Assembly (NCBI GenBank): GCA_051294375.1
Contig: CM119270.1
Location: 4,534,152-4,598,151, forward strand
Direction of reading: 5' to 3'
Length of the DNA: 64,000 bases
Source: Paraspadella gotoi
Taxonomy: Eukaryota; Chaetognatha
This document shows, piece by piece, positions 38,980 to 48,674 of the stretch. The notes beneath the pieces were generated by a model. It worked only from the letters and a program-made list of their open reading frames with translations. It did not search any database and was not told the DNA's origin. A program made the position numbers and the translations under genes. Each line of letters starts with the position of its first letter. Positions within the stretch are counted from its first letter, which is position 1.

Positions 38980-40177
38980 CCGTTATCCGCTGAGATTCCG
39001 AGCTTTAAAACCGAGTTCCGAAATTTCGCCTGAGGGGAAAAAAAGTTCGTAATAAGTATACATAAAAAAGTTAAAGGTTAATAGTGAGGCGCCTCATTAG
39101 CAAACATTCAAATTATTGTAAAACTTTCCCGAAAAAAATATGTTAACATTTAAACGCAAAGAAAAAATTCCAAAAGTCTTTTAATAAGAAATTGCAAAGC
39201 ATTATGACGAACCGAATTCGTTGCTAAGCAACGCGCTTCAATGCGCGATTCTCTTCTTTTTTTTACTTGATCAGAATGAATTATTGATTTGTGTTTCGAC
39301 ATCAAAAGAATCAATTATTCCATGAATGATTTAGCTTCGGTATCTACGTAATTTTATCTTTCCCCTTCACTTTCCATCTTCTCTTATTGTAACATTTTTT
39401 TATTTAGTTTTATTTTGATTTTGTTTTTATACTTCAAACCTTAAAATCTATAAAAACTATTCTAAATATTTATTGTTCGTTAATAAACACTCTTCATGTT
39501 CATAAAAGTCATTCGTTGTTTATTTTTCCTTCATCCAATTGAGTCATTTCCCGACCAACGAATGACTTTATTTCTTATATAACCCTTCTGCACAGTGGCT
39601 AATACCCAAACCGGCACAGAGGCTAATGCCCCAAACCGGCACAGTGGCTAATTGAGTCGATCTCCGCTATTTTGAATCTCAACCCGCATCTCGTCTTCAT
39701 CGGATGTGAAGACTCGATTTCAAACATTTTCGTCCAACTGAATTTAAGTTCGATAAAAAGTTTCGACGCTTCCTTTTAATTCAAGTAAAAAAAGTCACGA
39801 AATCCACTTTTCGTTCAGTCAAACGTCTGCGCCCTGACCAGTGATCAGTCACCAGTGACCAGTAACCAGCAGCCGTTTGTGAATGTTTTTTTTTGTGAAG
39901 ATTAAAAAAAAAAAACTGACTCCCGTCAAAAAATATTCATCACGTTTTGAAAAATTGATCCTACTTATTTTACAGCGTGAAACAAAAACCCGTTTGACTC
40001 GTGATGCTCTCACCATTGGAATGAGGATCTTTCCTTTAGTGATTTTTGGTCTTTTCTCGCCATAAACCAAGAGGTCCTTGATTCCAGACCGCCGGCGAAG
40101 TCTCACCAATCGAGACTCACCTCTCCCAACCCGACCGTTGCTAAGCGACGACGACTCAAACCCTGACCCCCCTGAAA
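38663..40177. other. Upstream region of the GPCR gene
   Basis: It contains (GAC)n at about 38950-38978, an X-box palindrome at 39220-39232, three imperfect copies of a ~27-bp CCGGCACAG..GGCTAAT repeat at about 39590-39655, and CCAGTGACCAGTAACCAG repeats near 39850. TTATTTTACAG at about 39965-39975 is a good acceptor, so 39976-40177 is probably 5' UTR of the GPCR transcript. Confidence 0.5.
39220..39232. promoter_or_regulatory. X-box (RFX) palindrome upstream of the GPCR
   Basis: GTTGCTAAGCAAC is a perfect inverted repeat of GTTGCT with a one-base centre, the form bound by RFX factors, which control ciliary and neuronal sensory genes. A related GTTGCTAAGCGAC lies at 40137-40149, 28 bp before the GPCR start codon, probably within its 5' UTR. 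Binding is inferred. Confidence 0.4.
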
Positions 40178-40444
40178 ATGAACAACTCATCTTGCGGAGA
40201 TAAACTCGAGATCTCGGACGAAACGTGTTCCCTCATCAACTCCTCAGAGTTCGGGATCAACTTCGACTGGGAGCGGCGCTCCTGCCCCTTTTACGGATCC
40301 CAGGGATACTGGACCTATTTGAGGGGGCACTTTCTCATATTTCTCGCCTGCGTGGGTAAGTTAAAAGGAGGCATTTTGTCGTTATTATCAATATCATCAT
40401 CATCAACATCAACATCATCTAATAAACAATTGAGTCATCTCCAT

Positions 40445-40483
<39 letters not shown>

Positions 40484-41553
40484 GGACCATAACGATTTCA
40501 TTCTCTTCATTCCCTTCCACATCCCCCTTCGAAGGCATCGTCTTGAACCTCTTCAACATCCCAATCCTCAAGTGGGTCTACTACGAGAAACAAAAGATCT
40601 TCTGGGGTCTTCTCACAGCACTCGCCCTCTCTGATGTAGTCGAGAACGTCATCTACATCACGACTTACTCCGTCACTTACGTCGACCCGGACGGTCATTA
40701 CATCAACGTCTTTTTTCTCAGCAATCAGCCATGGGAAGTAAATTATCAATAGACATTCATTAATTCATTAATTCATTCATTTACTTTTAAAATTCATCTA
40801 TTGATTGATTGATTGATTGATTGATTTTTTCATTCATTCATTTATGTATTCATTCATTCTCTCAATCATGTACACATCTATTCGTATTAGCATTCATTAA
40901 TTCTTTCATTCAATCATTCATTCATATAGTCATTTCATTTATTCCTATTTCGGTTCACAGGATTTTGACCTTGACCTCGATGACGATGACCTTCAACCGA
41001 TGGATCATCGTGGTTCTGACCGGAAATCGATGCTACATCATGAGGAAGGCCTCGACGGGCGTCACTTATCAGGAGAGCTTCACCAAGATACTCAAGGTGT
41101 GGGGTGGCGGAGTTAGGGGGAGAGAGGAAGGAAGGTGGGAGAGGAAAAAAAAAAACAAAGAAAATAAAGGGAAAGTACAATAAAGAAAAGAAAACATATT
41201 TAACCAAAGGATGAGAGAGAAAAAAAAATATTGAACGGGATTTAAAAGAATTGAGCTCAGCTCAGCTGGGGAAGGCATCAATCTTACCCATTCCCTTCCA
41301 TCGATGGTCCGGAGACCCAAAACCCCAACGGGTCAGATAAGGAACCCAAGTGAGCATCATACGCAACACGGATATTGCCAGACGGTCTTACAAAAAACAA
41401 CAACAGCGATATCAAAACAAGAACAACATCTACAACATCATCACATCTATCTATCAATCAACCAATCAATCAACAGACAAATTCAAAAAGTGAATTATTA
41501 ATTGAATGAACGAATGTCTAAACGAATTAATTAATTAACAAATGAATGAATGG

Positions 41554-41586
<33 letters not shown>

Positions 41587-43818
41587 ATCCAGGTCTCGGC
41601 CATCGTCGCCGTGGTCGCCGTCGCCGCCGTCGTCGTCAACGTCTGGCGTCTCTGGGAATACGACCTCGTCCCGTGTCTGACTCGGGTGGACGGCGTCCGC
41701 GTGGAATCCAAGATGGTCAACTCGTCGCCGACGGCCTGTTCCGGGGGATACCTCTGGTTCTACGCGACCTTCTTCGTCCTCGTCGTCAACAACGTCGTCC
41801 CCTTCTTGATGCTCGTCGCCTTCAACGTCTACATCGTCGCGCAGCTGGCCGTCAAGCGGAGCAGCGGCTTGAAGACCGGTTCGGTCCTCTCTCTCTCCTC
41901 TCTCTCTCCTCTTCTCTCTCTCTCTCTCTCTCTTTGTTTCTCTCTCCTCTCTCCCTCTCCTCCTTTCGTTTATCGTTGCCAGGTTGCAAAAAAGGCTGTG
42001 ATCGATTCGTCGCCTGCAACCTACGACTGCCCACCGCAGCGGGCTTTGCTGTTGCCCCTGACATGAAATCCTGTCACTGGAAAAAGTTCAGTCGAATTAA
42101 CATTTGTGCAGATCTTTAGGATTTCTGTCAATTCTTATGGAAGTGAAGTTGGAAAAACAAAAAAACAGAAATTTTCACCAATCAATCGTGTAAAAAAAGG
42201 TAGAAGCATGGATAAAATGATATCACAATAAATATTATGCAATGCATACATACAATGACTATTGCGAATGGAAAATGACATTTGATGAGAATAAAGATTT
42301 AGTTGCACGCGCGAGAGATTTTGCTCGTCTTCAGCCCAATTCAGAATCGAATGGGTCGCGATCCAGAGAGAGGCCGCAAGAGTGGGGAAGAGAGAAATGT
42401 TCCTCTTCACACCGACGGCACTGAAGCGACAGGGGTGGCTTAACCTTCCCCCCCTTTTTTTTCCCCCCTTCCATTCCTCCACCCGGATGTGACCCTCCCG
42501 CTCTTCGCCAACCAAAGGGTGGGCCGCAATTTAACGATAACCCCAAGTTTTCTGCCAACGAATCTTCGGCGAACCTCCGGAGGAAAAAGTCGGGAGCGTT
42601 TTGCCTTCCTACAAAACTTGGGGATGATTCTCAATTGTCCATCAACTTCTCTCTTACGTTTATTCTTCGGAGACTTTTCGACAAAGGTGGTCGAGTAAGA
42701 GATAGAGACACCGATCCCCGTCGACATTTTGGTTTTCCAGCCAGATTTCTCTTTTGTCTTTTCAGACGATGCTCTTGAGGGAGAAATCTGTCGAGTCAAA
42801 AACGGAGAAGGCGAACACGACGGCGGTTAAAAGATCCTATTTGTTTATCTATCCGTCCATGTATTATTTAGTACTACATATTTTTAAATTATTAATATTT
42901 TTTAAATTATCATTTTTTTTAAACAATCGTTCTAAACTATTCAAGAAANNNNNNNNNNNNNNNNNNNNNNNNNNNNNNNNNNNNNNNNNNNNNNNNNNNN
43001 NNNNNNNNNNNNNNNNNNNNNNNNNNNNNNNNNNNNNNNNNNNNNNNNNNNNNNNNNNNNNNNNNNNNNNNNNNNNNNNNNNNNNNNNNNNNNNNNNNNN
43101 NNNNNNNNNNNNNNNNNNNNNNNNNNNNNNNNNNNNNNNNNNNNNNNNNNNNNNNNNNNNNNNNNNNNNNNNNNNNNNNNNNNNNNNNNNNNNNNNNNNN
43201 NNNNNNNNNNNNNNNNNNNNNNNNNNNNNNNNNNNNNNNNNNNNNNNNNNNNNNNNNNNNNNNNNNNNNNNNNNNNNNNNNNNNNNNNNNNNNNNNNNNN
43301 NNNNNNNNNNNNNNNNNNNNNNNNNNNNNNNNNNNNNNNNNNNNNNNNNNNNNNNNNNAGATCCCCGGGCCTCCGTATAAAATCGACTATTAAATAATAA
43401 TAATTACTAAATGTTAATTTCGTTTCACTTTAGCCTCGCTATTACTCACCTCCAAGAGAAAAGGTTTCGGCGCCGGGCCGGGAATGTCCGACGTCGGCAT
43501 CGAAGTGAGTAGCCAATCAATCAATTGAATCATCAATCATGAATCGTGAATGAACTTCAAATTAAAACTACGTCAGTACATACAGGTTCAATAATCAATG
43601 AATAATCAATGACTCAATTGTGCAAACAATCACTCAATTATTCAAAAGGGCAGCCAGACATTTATTCATTCAGCTCATCAAGCGAATCAATCAGACAAAA
43701 CCCAATCAATCAATCAATCAATCAATTACATGAATGCAAAATGAATCAATTCTTAGCGTCTGACGGTGAGCGACAATCCTGCGGCGACGGAAAATCCGGA
43801 AACGGAAGAAGTTAATAA

Positions 43819-43852
<34 letters not shown>

Positions 43853-43924
43853 AATGACGATGTTGTTGTTGATGATAATGTTAACGCTGTATATGTCAAC
43901 GACGACGGGCAGCGAATTGCGTGA
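40178..43924 (+). CDS. Class A neuropeptide-type GPCR, incomplete
   Basis: A plasma-membrane G-protein-coupled receptor resembling FMRFamide/myosuppressin-type receptors. Exons: 40178-40355 (extracellular N-terminus with NSS sites, start of TM1), 40535-40737 (TM1-TM2 with LALSD carrying D2.50), 40961-41096 (end of TM3, FNRW in place of D/ERY), 41593-41878 or 41884 (TM4, ECL2 with two Cys, TM5 with P5.50), 42766-42825 (third intracellular loop, REKSVESKTEKANTTA), 43434-43504 and 43757-43924 (cytoplasmic tail with ten consecutive Asp, TGA at 43922-43924). TM6-TM7 must fall in the 410-N gap at 42949-43358. The first half of TM3, including the conserved Cys, is not found between exons 2 and 3, and their phases do not match. 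The ATG has A at -3. Introns hold tetranucleotide ATTC/AATC repeats and CT tracts. Ligand unknown. Confidence 0.82.
41983..42119 (+). CDS. Possible alternative terminal exon of the GPCR
   Basis: After a CT tract and ATCGTTGCCAG acceptor, a frame in phase with the donor at 41878/41879 runs 45 codons to TAG at 42117-42119. It is cysteine-rich (CKKGCDRFVAC, SCHWKKF, NICADL). If used, it would end the receptor after TM5 and give a truncated isoform. GC-rich third positions in the first half support coding; the second half is weaker. Confidence 0.3.
42949..43358. other. 410-N gap in the GPCR gene
   Basis: A gap of 410 unknown bases; it should contain the exon or exons for TM6, the third extracellular loop and TM7. 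Confidence 0.95.
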
Positions 43925-45392
43925 ATTTATATTTATTTATTTCATACTTTTCAAGTTATGAACTTTTGTATAATTGTATAAATACGGGTTTACAATTTTT
44001 TCATCAAATTTTTTTTCACGATTTTATGTCTATGTTCATTTCAAATACATATTTTCCAAAAAAAGTGTATTTGCTTTTTCATTAGAACATTAATGCCGGC
44101 CATGTGAGTCCAGTTATTGTCGGTGAGAATGACTCCTTGTGAAGTAATTTTTCACTAATAATCACGAATCAAATTTCAACTTTCTCCCTCAACCCGGGTG
44201 GACACTGGGCAGCTTTTAATGCTTTTAATGCTTATACTACATTCATAAAAAAGCAAAAACAATAACCCCCTATCTTTCTGCATTTTAGCAAATGAGCTGG
44301 GACAGGGAAGAATTTTAAATGTTTTCTAGTGTTGACCTGACAAAAAATCCGTTCACCCCCCCCCCTCTGATCTCTCCTTTATTCATCTTTCTACTGGAGA
44401 AAAAGCCAAAGAAAAGTTTCGCTTCGAAAGACAAAATCTGCAAAGTTGATCCCCGGATTCGATGAGCTCGCTTGCGTCTTTGGGGGGACGGACAGGGGAT
44501 TAAAAGATTGGGGACCGGGGACCGGGGATTTGTAGGAAACGGGGGGATAGGGGAAATAGGGTAGAAGAGAAAGTGAGTTGAGTCAAGGGAGAATGACATT
44601 TTAACTTTCATTTAATCATTCATTTATTGAATGAAGTCATACAATACATACATTCAATACATACATACAAATGATTGATTATATTTAAATGAAACTGATA
44701 CAACAAATGTACAAATTTTCCATTCATTCTATAATTTGTAAATTTCATTATAAAAACAATTCAACTTTTTTCTTAACATCCCACATTGTAGTTACTTTCC
44801 CGAATCATGTATGTTAGATTTATTTGTATTTATAAAATACTCGAGGCGTTTTTTTGGTAACTAAGCTCGCATCGAGGCGGCTCCTAAAAAAGTTCTCTGG
44901 GTTTTTCCTTCTTCTTAGAAATCGTCGATAAAAAAACTGATTTCGCTTCTCTTTTACTTTTCCGTATTTTTTTTTTTAATTGTTTTTGTATTTTTTTATT
45001 TTTGTTTTGAAATTTAAAAAACATTATTCAGTAAAAAATAACAAATAAGAGAAAACTGAAAAAAGACCAAACGAAAAACAAAAAAAAAACATGCGAAATT
45101 TTCTGGGCAAAATTGGTTTCGCTTGAAGAATGAAAGTTCGACGTCGTAAGATTTCGTTTTTAAGATTCGAGAAAACAAATATTAGGTAATCGAACAGAAA
45201 TGGGAGACTCTTGGAAAAAAAGATCCCATTTAAAATAAAAATATGGAATGTTTAAAATCTAATGGGTGTTAATACATAAATACTTTACGCGTATAAGTTT
45301 AAAATGTAATTAAAAAGTCTTTTGAGATAATTCATTAGTTATTTTGTCAATTAGTTAGTTAGTTAGTTAGTATCGTTAAACATTTTAATCAG
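43925..45392. other. Spacer between GPCR and CK1 gamma
   Basis: GPCR 3' UTR then AT-rich sequence. No exon is supported. A C run at about 44357-44366, G/A-rich text at about 44485-44580, and (AGTT)n at about 45353-45370 are the visible features. TTTTAATCAG at 45383-45392 is an acceptor for the first visible CK1 gamma exon. Confidence 0.5.
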
Positions 45393-45434
45393 CCCATCTG
45401 CGCTCTCCCCGCCCCTTTCGGGGGTGTGCCCGAC

Positions 45435-46252
45435 ATGGGCGACCGGGATGGACACGATGACCGCACCGACGGTCAACAGCCGCACGGGAATGTGGTCATG
45501 GTGGGCAAAGACTATCGGGTAAGGATGGAGATCAATCACTTACCTAATCTAAGGACAGACTAAGTTAAAAAGTGGTTAATCTTTCCTGCGATTATCTGGA
45601 TAGTTAGTTCTTTCGCTCCCCTTCCCTTCCCTCTCCTCTCTCTCTCCTACTATTCCTCTCCCTTCTCTCTCTCCTCTCCTCTCTCTCCTCTCTCTCTCTC
45701 TCCTCTCTCTCTCTCCTCTCCTCAAGTCGGCAAGAAGATCGGCAACGGGAACTTCGGCGAGCTCCGCCTCGGCAAGAATCTCTTGACGAGCGAACACGTG
45801 GCCATCAAGATGGAATCTACGACGAGAAGTCATGGAACTTGGCTCCCGTCCGAGTACAAGTTCTACCGCATGATGGGTAATAATGGGGTTAATTGGGGTT
45901 AATTGGGTTTAATTGGGCTAATGGGCTCGTATGAGAATATTCAATTGGCGCGCTTTAGAACTCTTGTCAATTTTATACAACCTCCAACTTGGTTAAATTT
46001 TAATTTAAAAATCCTTATCTTGCTGACATGAAATGTATCTTCCTTTACAGGCAGCGTGGTCGGCATTCCCAAGTGTTACTACTTCGGTCCTTGCGGCAAA
46101 TACAACGCCCTCGTCATCGAACTTCTTGGTCCGAATCTGGAGGATCTCTTCGGTCTCTGCGACAACAAGTTCTCGCTGAAGACCGTGTTGATGATCGGGA
46201 TACAGACGGTGACCAGACTGGAGGCTGTGCACGGGGCCAAGCTTGTCTACAG
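45435..46252 (+). CDS. CSNK1G: Casein kinase 1 gamma, N-lobe exons 1-3
   Basis: A membrane-anchored Ser/Thr kinase of the CK1 gamma group (gilgamesh in flies), acting in Wnt and vesicle signalling. Exons: 45435-45518 (from ATG; the frame is open back to an acceptor at 45392, so an earlier start is possible), 45727-45876, 46051-46252. Seen: [17 protein letters not shown] (glycine loop), VAIKME (ATP-anchoring Lys), [38 protein letters not shown], ending LVYR just before the catalytic loop, which must lie in the N gap at 46456-46923. Exons 2 and 3 join in phase. Exons 1 and 2 do not: one base is missing before the Val of VGKKIG. The stretch after VAIKME ([11 protein letters not shown]) departs from the family and may hold another indel. 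The pyrimidine tract before exon 2 is a CT microsatellite. Confidence 0.92.
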
Positions 46253-46281
46253 GTGTGGGATATTTTGGATATTGGCATCAC

Positions 46282-46291
46282 NNNNNNNNNN
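46282..46291. other. 10-N gap flanked by a 30-bp duplication
   Basis: The start of the intron after CK1 gamma exon 3 (AGGTGTGGGATATTTTGG onward, 46251-46281) is repeated immediately after the ten Ns (46293-46323) with one base changed. This looks like an unmerged overlap. Confidence 0.9.
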
Positions 46292-46455
46292 CAGGTGTGG
46301 GGTATTTTGGATATTGGCATCACTAAACAAGAATATATGTAATCTAATGCTAGTGTAATCTATATACTGTAATTGATATAAGGTTAAAGTGTTCTTTTGT
46401 CTGATATTAATTGTAGGTAAGTATTTAGAATCGCGCTCGAACCTCTTCTTTTGTT

Positions 46456-46923
46456 NNNNNNNNNNNNNNNNNNNNNNNNNNNNNNNNNNNNNNNNNNNNN
46501 NNNNNNNNNNNNNNNNNNNNNNNNNNNNNNNNNNNNNNNNNNNNNNNNNNNNNNNNNNNNNNNNNNNNNNNNNNNNNNNNNNNNNNNNNNNNNNNNNNNN
46601 NNNNNNNNNNNNNNNNNNNNNNNNNNNNNNNNNNNNNNNNNNNNNNNNNNNNNNNNNNNNNNNNNNNNNNNNNNNNNNNNNNNNNNNNNNNNNNNNNNNN
46701 NNNNNNNNNNNNNNNNNNNNNNNNNNNNNNNNNNNNNNNNNNNNNNNNNNNNNNNNNNNNNNNNNNNNNNNNNNNNNNNNNNNNNNNNNNNNNNNNNNNN
46801 NNNNNNNNNNNNNNNNNNNNNNNNNNNNNNNNNNNNNNNNNNNNNNNNNNNNNNNNNNNNNNNNNNNNNNNNNNNNNNNNNNNNNNNNNNNNNNNNNNNN
46901 NNNNNNNNNNNNNNNNNNNNNNN
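46456..46923. other. 468-N gap inside CK1 gamma
   Basis: Unknown sequence; it should contain the exons with the catalytic loop, DFG motif and activation segment. Sequence orientation appears to switch across this gap. Confidence 0.95.
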
Positions 46924-46998
46924 ACAACGAACAATGACAACATACACGACGACGACCGCGACGACGACCGACACGACTAAAGCACGAAGTCTATTTAC

Positions 46999-47147
46999 CT
47001 GAACGTTCGTCGTAGTCAGGCCTCCTCGTAAAACTCAAGGCTTCCTCGCTCTGCTGTAGGCATGTATGGCAGACAGGCCTTCGGCGCGTGATTGCCGCAC
47101 AAATTCTCGACAGTCGTCTGAGCTTCGTTTCTCCGATCTTCTTGTAT
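46999..47147 (-). CDS. CSNK1G: CK1 gamma C-lobe exon in inverted orientation
   Basis: Read on the - strand, after an acceptor at 47148-47149, this encodes YKKIGETK, then in a second frame TTVENLCGNHAP and LEFYEE, with PDYDE visible in a third frame, and ends TTCAG|GTAAAT. It matches the CK1 gamma C-lobe (KIGDTKR..PIEVLC..YPEEM..Y....FFEKPDY). Order and content fit between the N-lobe exons and the + strand exon at 48042, but the strand is opposite. Two or three single-base losses break the frame (after ETK, and around EE/PDY). The splice phase at its 3' end (AG|) fits the G start of the 48042 exon. Most likely an inverted contig piece of the same gene; a pseudogene fragment is the alternative. 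Confidence 0.75.
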
Positions 47148-47269
47148 CTTGGTGTGTTTTTGGAATATGAGGCCAAGAGGGGGGTGGGGTATAGGGGTCG
47201 TAGGTGTCGAAAGGAGTATGAGTCCAGTGTGGATATCCAAAAGGTGTGGGGGGAGGAGTATATGGAGAG

Positions 47270-47580
47270 AGAGGTAGTGGAATTGTGAAAGTTGATGATG
47301 TCAGCGGTAGAGACAAGTGATAAAAGGTCGCAATATGAAATAGAGGTCGGAGGTAATATAGGACGAGGAGGGGTGTAGAGTTGGTTAGTGGAGTTGTGGA
47401 AAATGATATGGAAGATGTCGGCGATAGAAGTGATAAGGTCGGCAGACATGAAAATAGGTCATGTATTAGGGACGAAGAGGAGGGGTGTGGATTTGTGGAA
47501 AAGTGATATGTCAGCGGTTTTGGATAGAGAGTGTAAAAGTCGGCAGACTTGAAATAGGAGTCACGGGGAGCGTGGGAGGA
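47270..47580. repeat. Imperfect ~110-bp tandem repeat
   Basis: Three diverged units starting near 47278, 47391 and 47495, each with GAATTGTG/GAGTTGTGGAAA, a GTCAGCGGT or GTCGGCGAT motif, AAGTGATAA and GGTCGGCAGAC. It lies in the inverted piece of the CK1 gamma intron. Confidence 0.55.
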
Positions 47581-47714
47581 AAGATAGACCGGTTAGCGAT
47601 TGAGTGAAAATTAATCCCATTTCTGAAAAAAAAAAAACCCAATAGATCTTCCGGGTTTCCGTTTTGTTTTCCTGCTTTTTTTGTTGTCAACCAGGAGGGA
47701 ATGACAAAAAAATT

Positions 47715-47950
47715 TTATTACCAAATCCTTAGTCCTAATTCCTAAACCTAACTTAAAACACAAACCTAACCTTAAACCCTGCTCCCTAACCATTAAAGCG
47801 TAGTAAAAATTATAAATTTAACTTTAATTAAAATTCTAAAAGTGAGGAACGAACAATATTATACTAATGAACATTTCTGGATTATTAACATAATCTTTAA
47901 CCCTAATCCATAACCTAATCCTTTATGCTTACCTAATCTTTAAACCAAAA
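47715..47950. repeat. Degenerate telomere-like tract
   Basis: Dispersed units CCTAAACCTAAC, CCTAACCTTAAACCC, CCCTAATCC and CCTAATCC, interrupted by AT-rich sequence, ending near GAAATTGGACGTTTTGCG. It resembles the tract at 6660-6945 in organisation and in its right-hand end. Confidence 0.5.
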
Positions 47951-48041
47951 AAAAATTATTTCAAATTAAATGACGAAATTGGACGTTTTGCGATAATAAA
48001 GCCGAATTAACGAGATTAACAACCTCGCTCTTGTCGAACAG

Positions 48042-48123
48042 GTCCCTCTTCGCCGACTGCTTGACTCAAAGGGGATGGGAAAACGACGGGGAGTTCGATT
48101 GGACCCCGCGGTTGAGAAGAAGG
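48042..48123 (+). CDS. CSNK1G: CK1 gamma C-terminal exon
   Basis: After the acceptor CTCTTGTCGAACAG, one base completes an Arg codon and 27 codons follow: SLFADCLTQRGWENDGEFDW then TPRLRRR, ending at AGG|GTACAG. It corresponds to the end of the CK1 kinase domain ([21 protein letters not shown]), where the Phe-Asp-Trp close is typical. It is on + like the N-lobe exons. Later exons with the gamma-specific tail and lipid-attachment Cys residues were not found. Confidence 0.85.
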
Positions 48124-48172
48124 GTACAGGGGCAGGGTCATTGAGGGGCAGGGGGCATTGAGGGGCAGGGAC

Positions 48173-48229
48173 TTTGATCATGCGGTAGTAGCAGTTGGAC
48201 GCGCCGCCCTTTAAGACCCAAGTAAATTT
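48173..48229 (-). CDS. Possible exon of an unidentified membrane protein
   Basis: Acceptor GTGGACCTCAG precedes KFTWVLKGGASNCYYRMIK. The phase fits the exon at 48675-48882 upstream on the same strand (both boundaries in phase 0). The donor after ATCAAA (GTCCCT) is weak; the frame otherwise stays open to TAA near 47966, overlapping the CK1 gamma exon antisense. No family recognised. Confidence 0.35.
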
Positions 48230-48674
48230 CTGAGGTCCACAAAGATATGTATATATGAGACAAAAAATATTGAACTTAACTTTCGATCTCATCGAGTAAG
48301 AGAAACCTTAAATTTCGTTGAAATAGATTTTCGAAGGTCGCCCCAAAAAAAAAAATCATGTTAAATGAAATCGGTTCAACTACTTAGTTTAGGTAGTTAG
48401 GATAGTATTTGTATAAAAATAGTAGTAGTAGAAAAAAAAAGCGAATACTAGTGAGAGTTGCTCACCCATAAGCCACGCCCCCATTCCTTACCCTTCCTCA
48501 CCTTTGATCAAAAATTCGAGTCGTTCATCTCGAGTTTCCGTCGGTTCCTCTCTCAACCGCCTCGCCCGTCCTCTCCTAAGCGCTCCGTCCACCTCCGTCC
48601 AGGCGCGCTCTCTCTCTCTCTGTATCTTTCTAACTCTGTCTCTATCGGAGTTGGAACTCTTTTCCGACTCAGAC

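Noticed and set aside
42754-43380. 208-residue open frame across the N gap
   Set aside because: Most of it is unknown bases; only 42766-42825 is supported as an exon.
46247-46974. Several open frames in the 46.2-47.0 kb region
   Set aside because: Open only because they cross 468 unknown bases.
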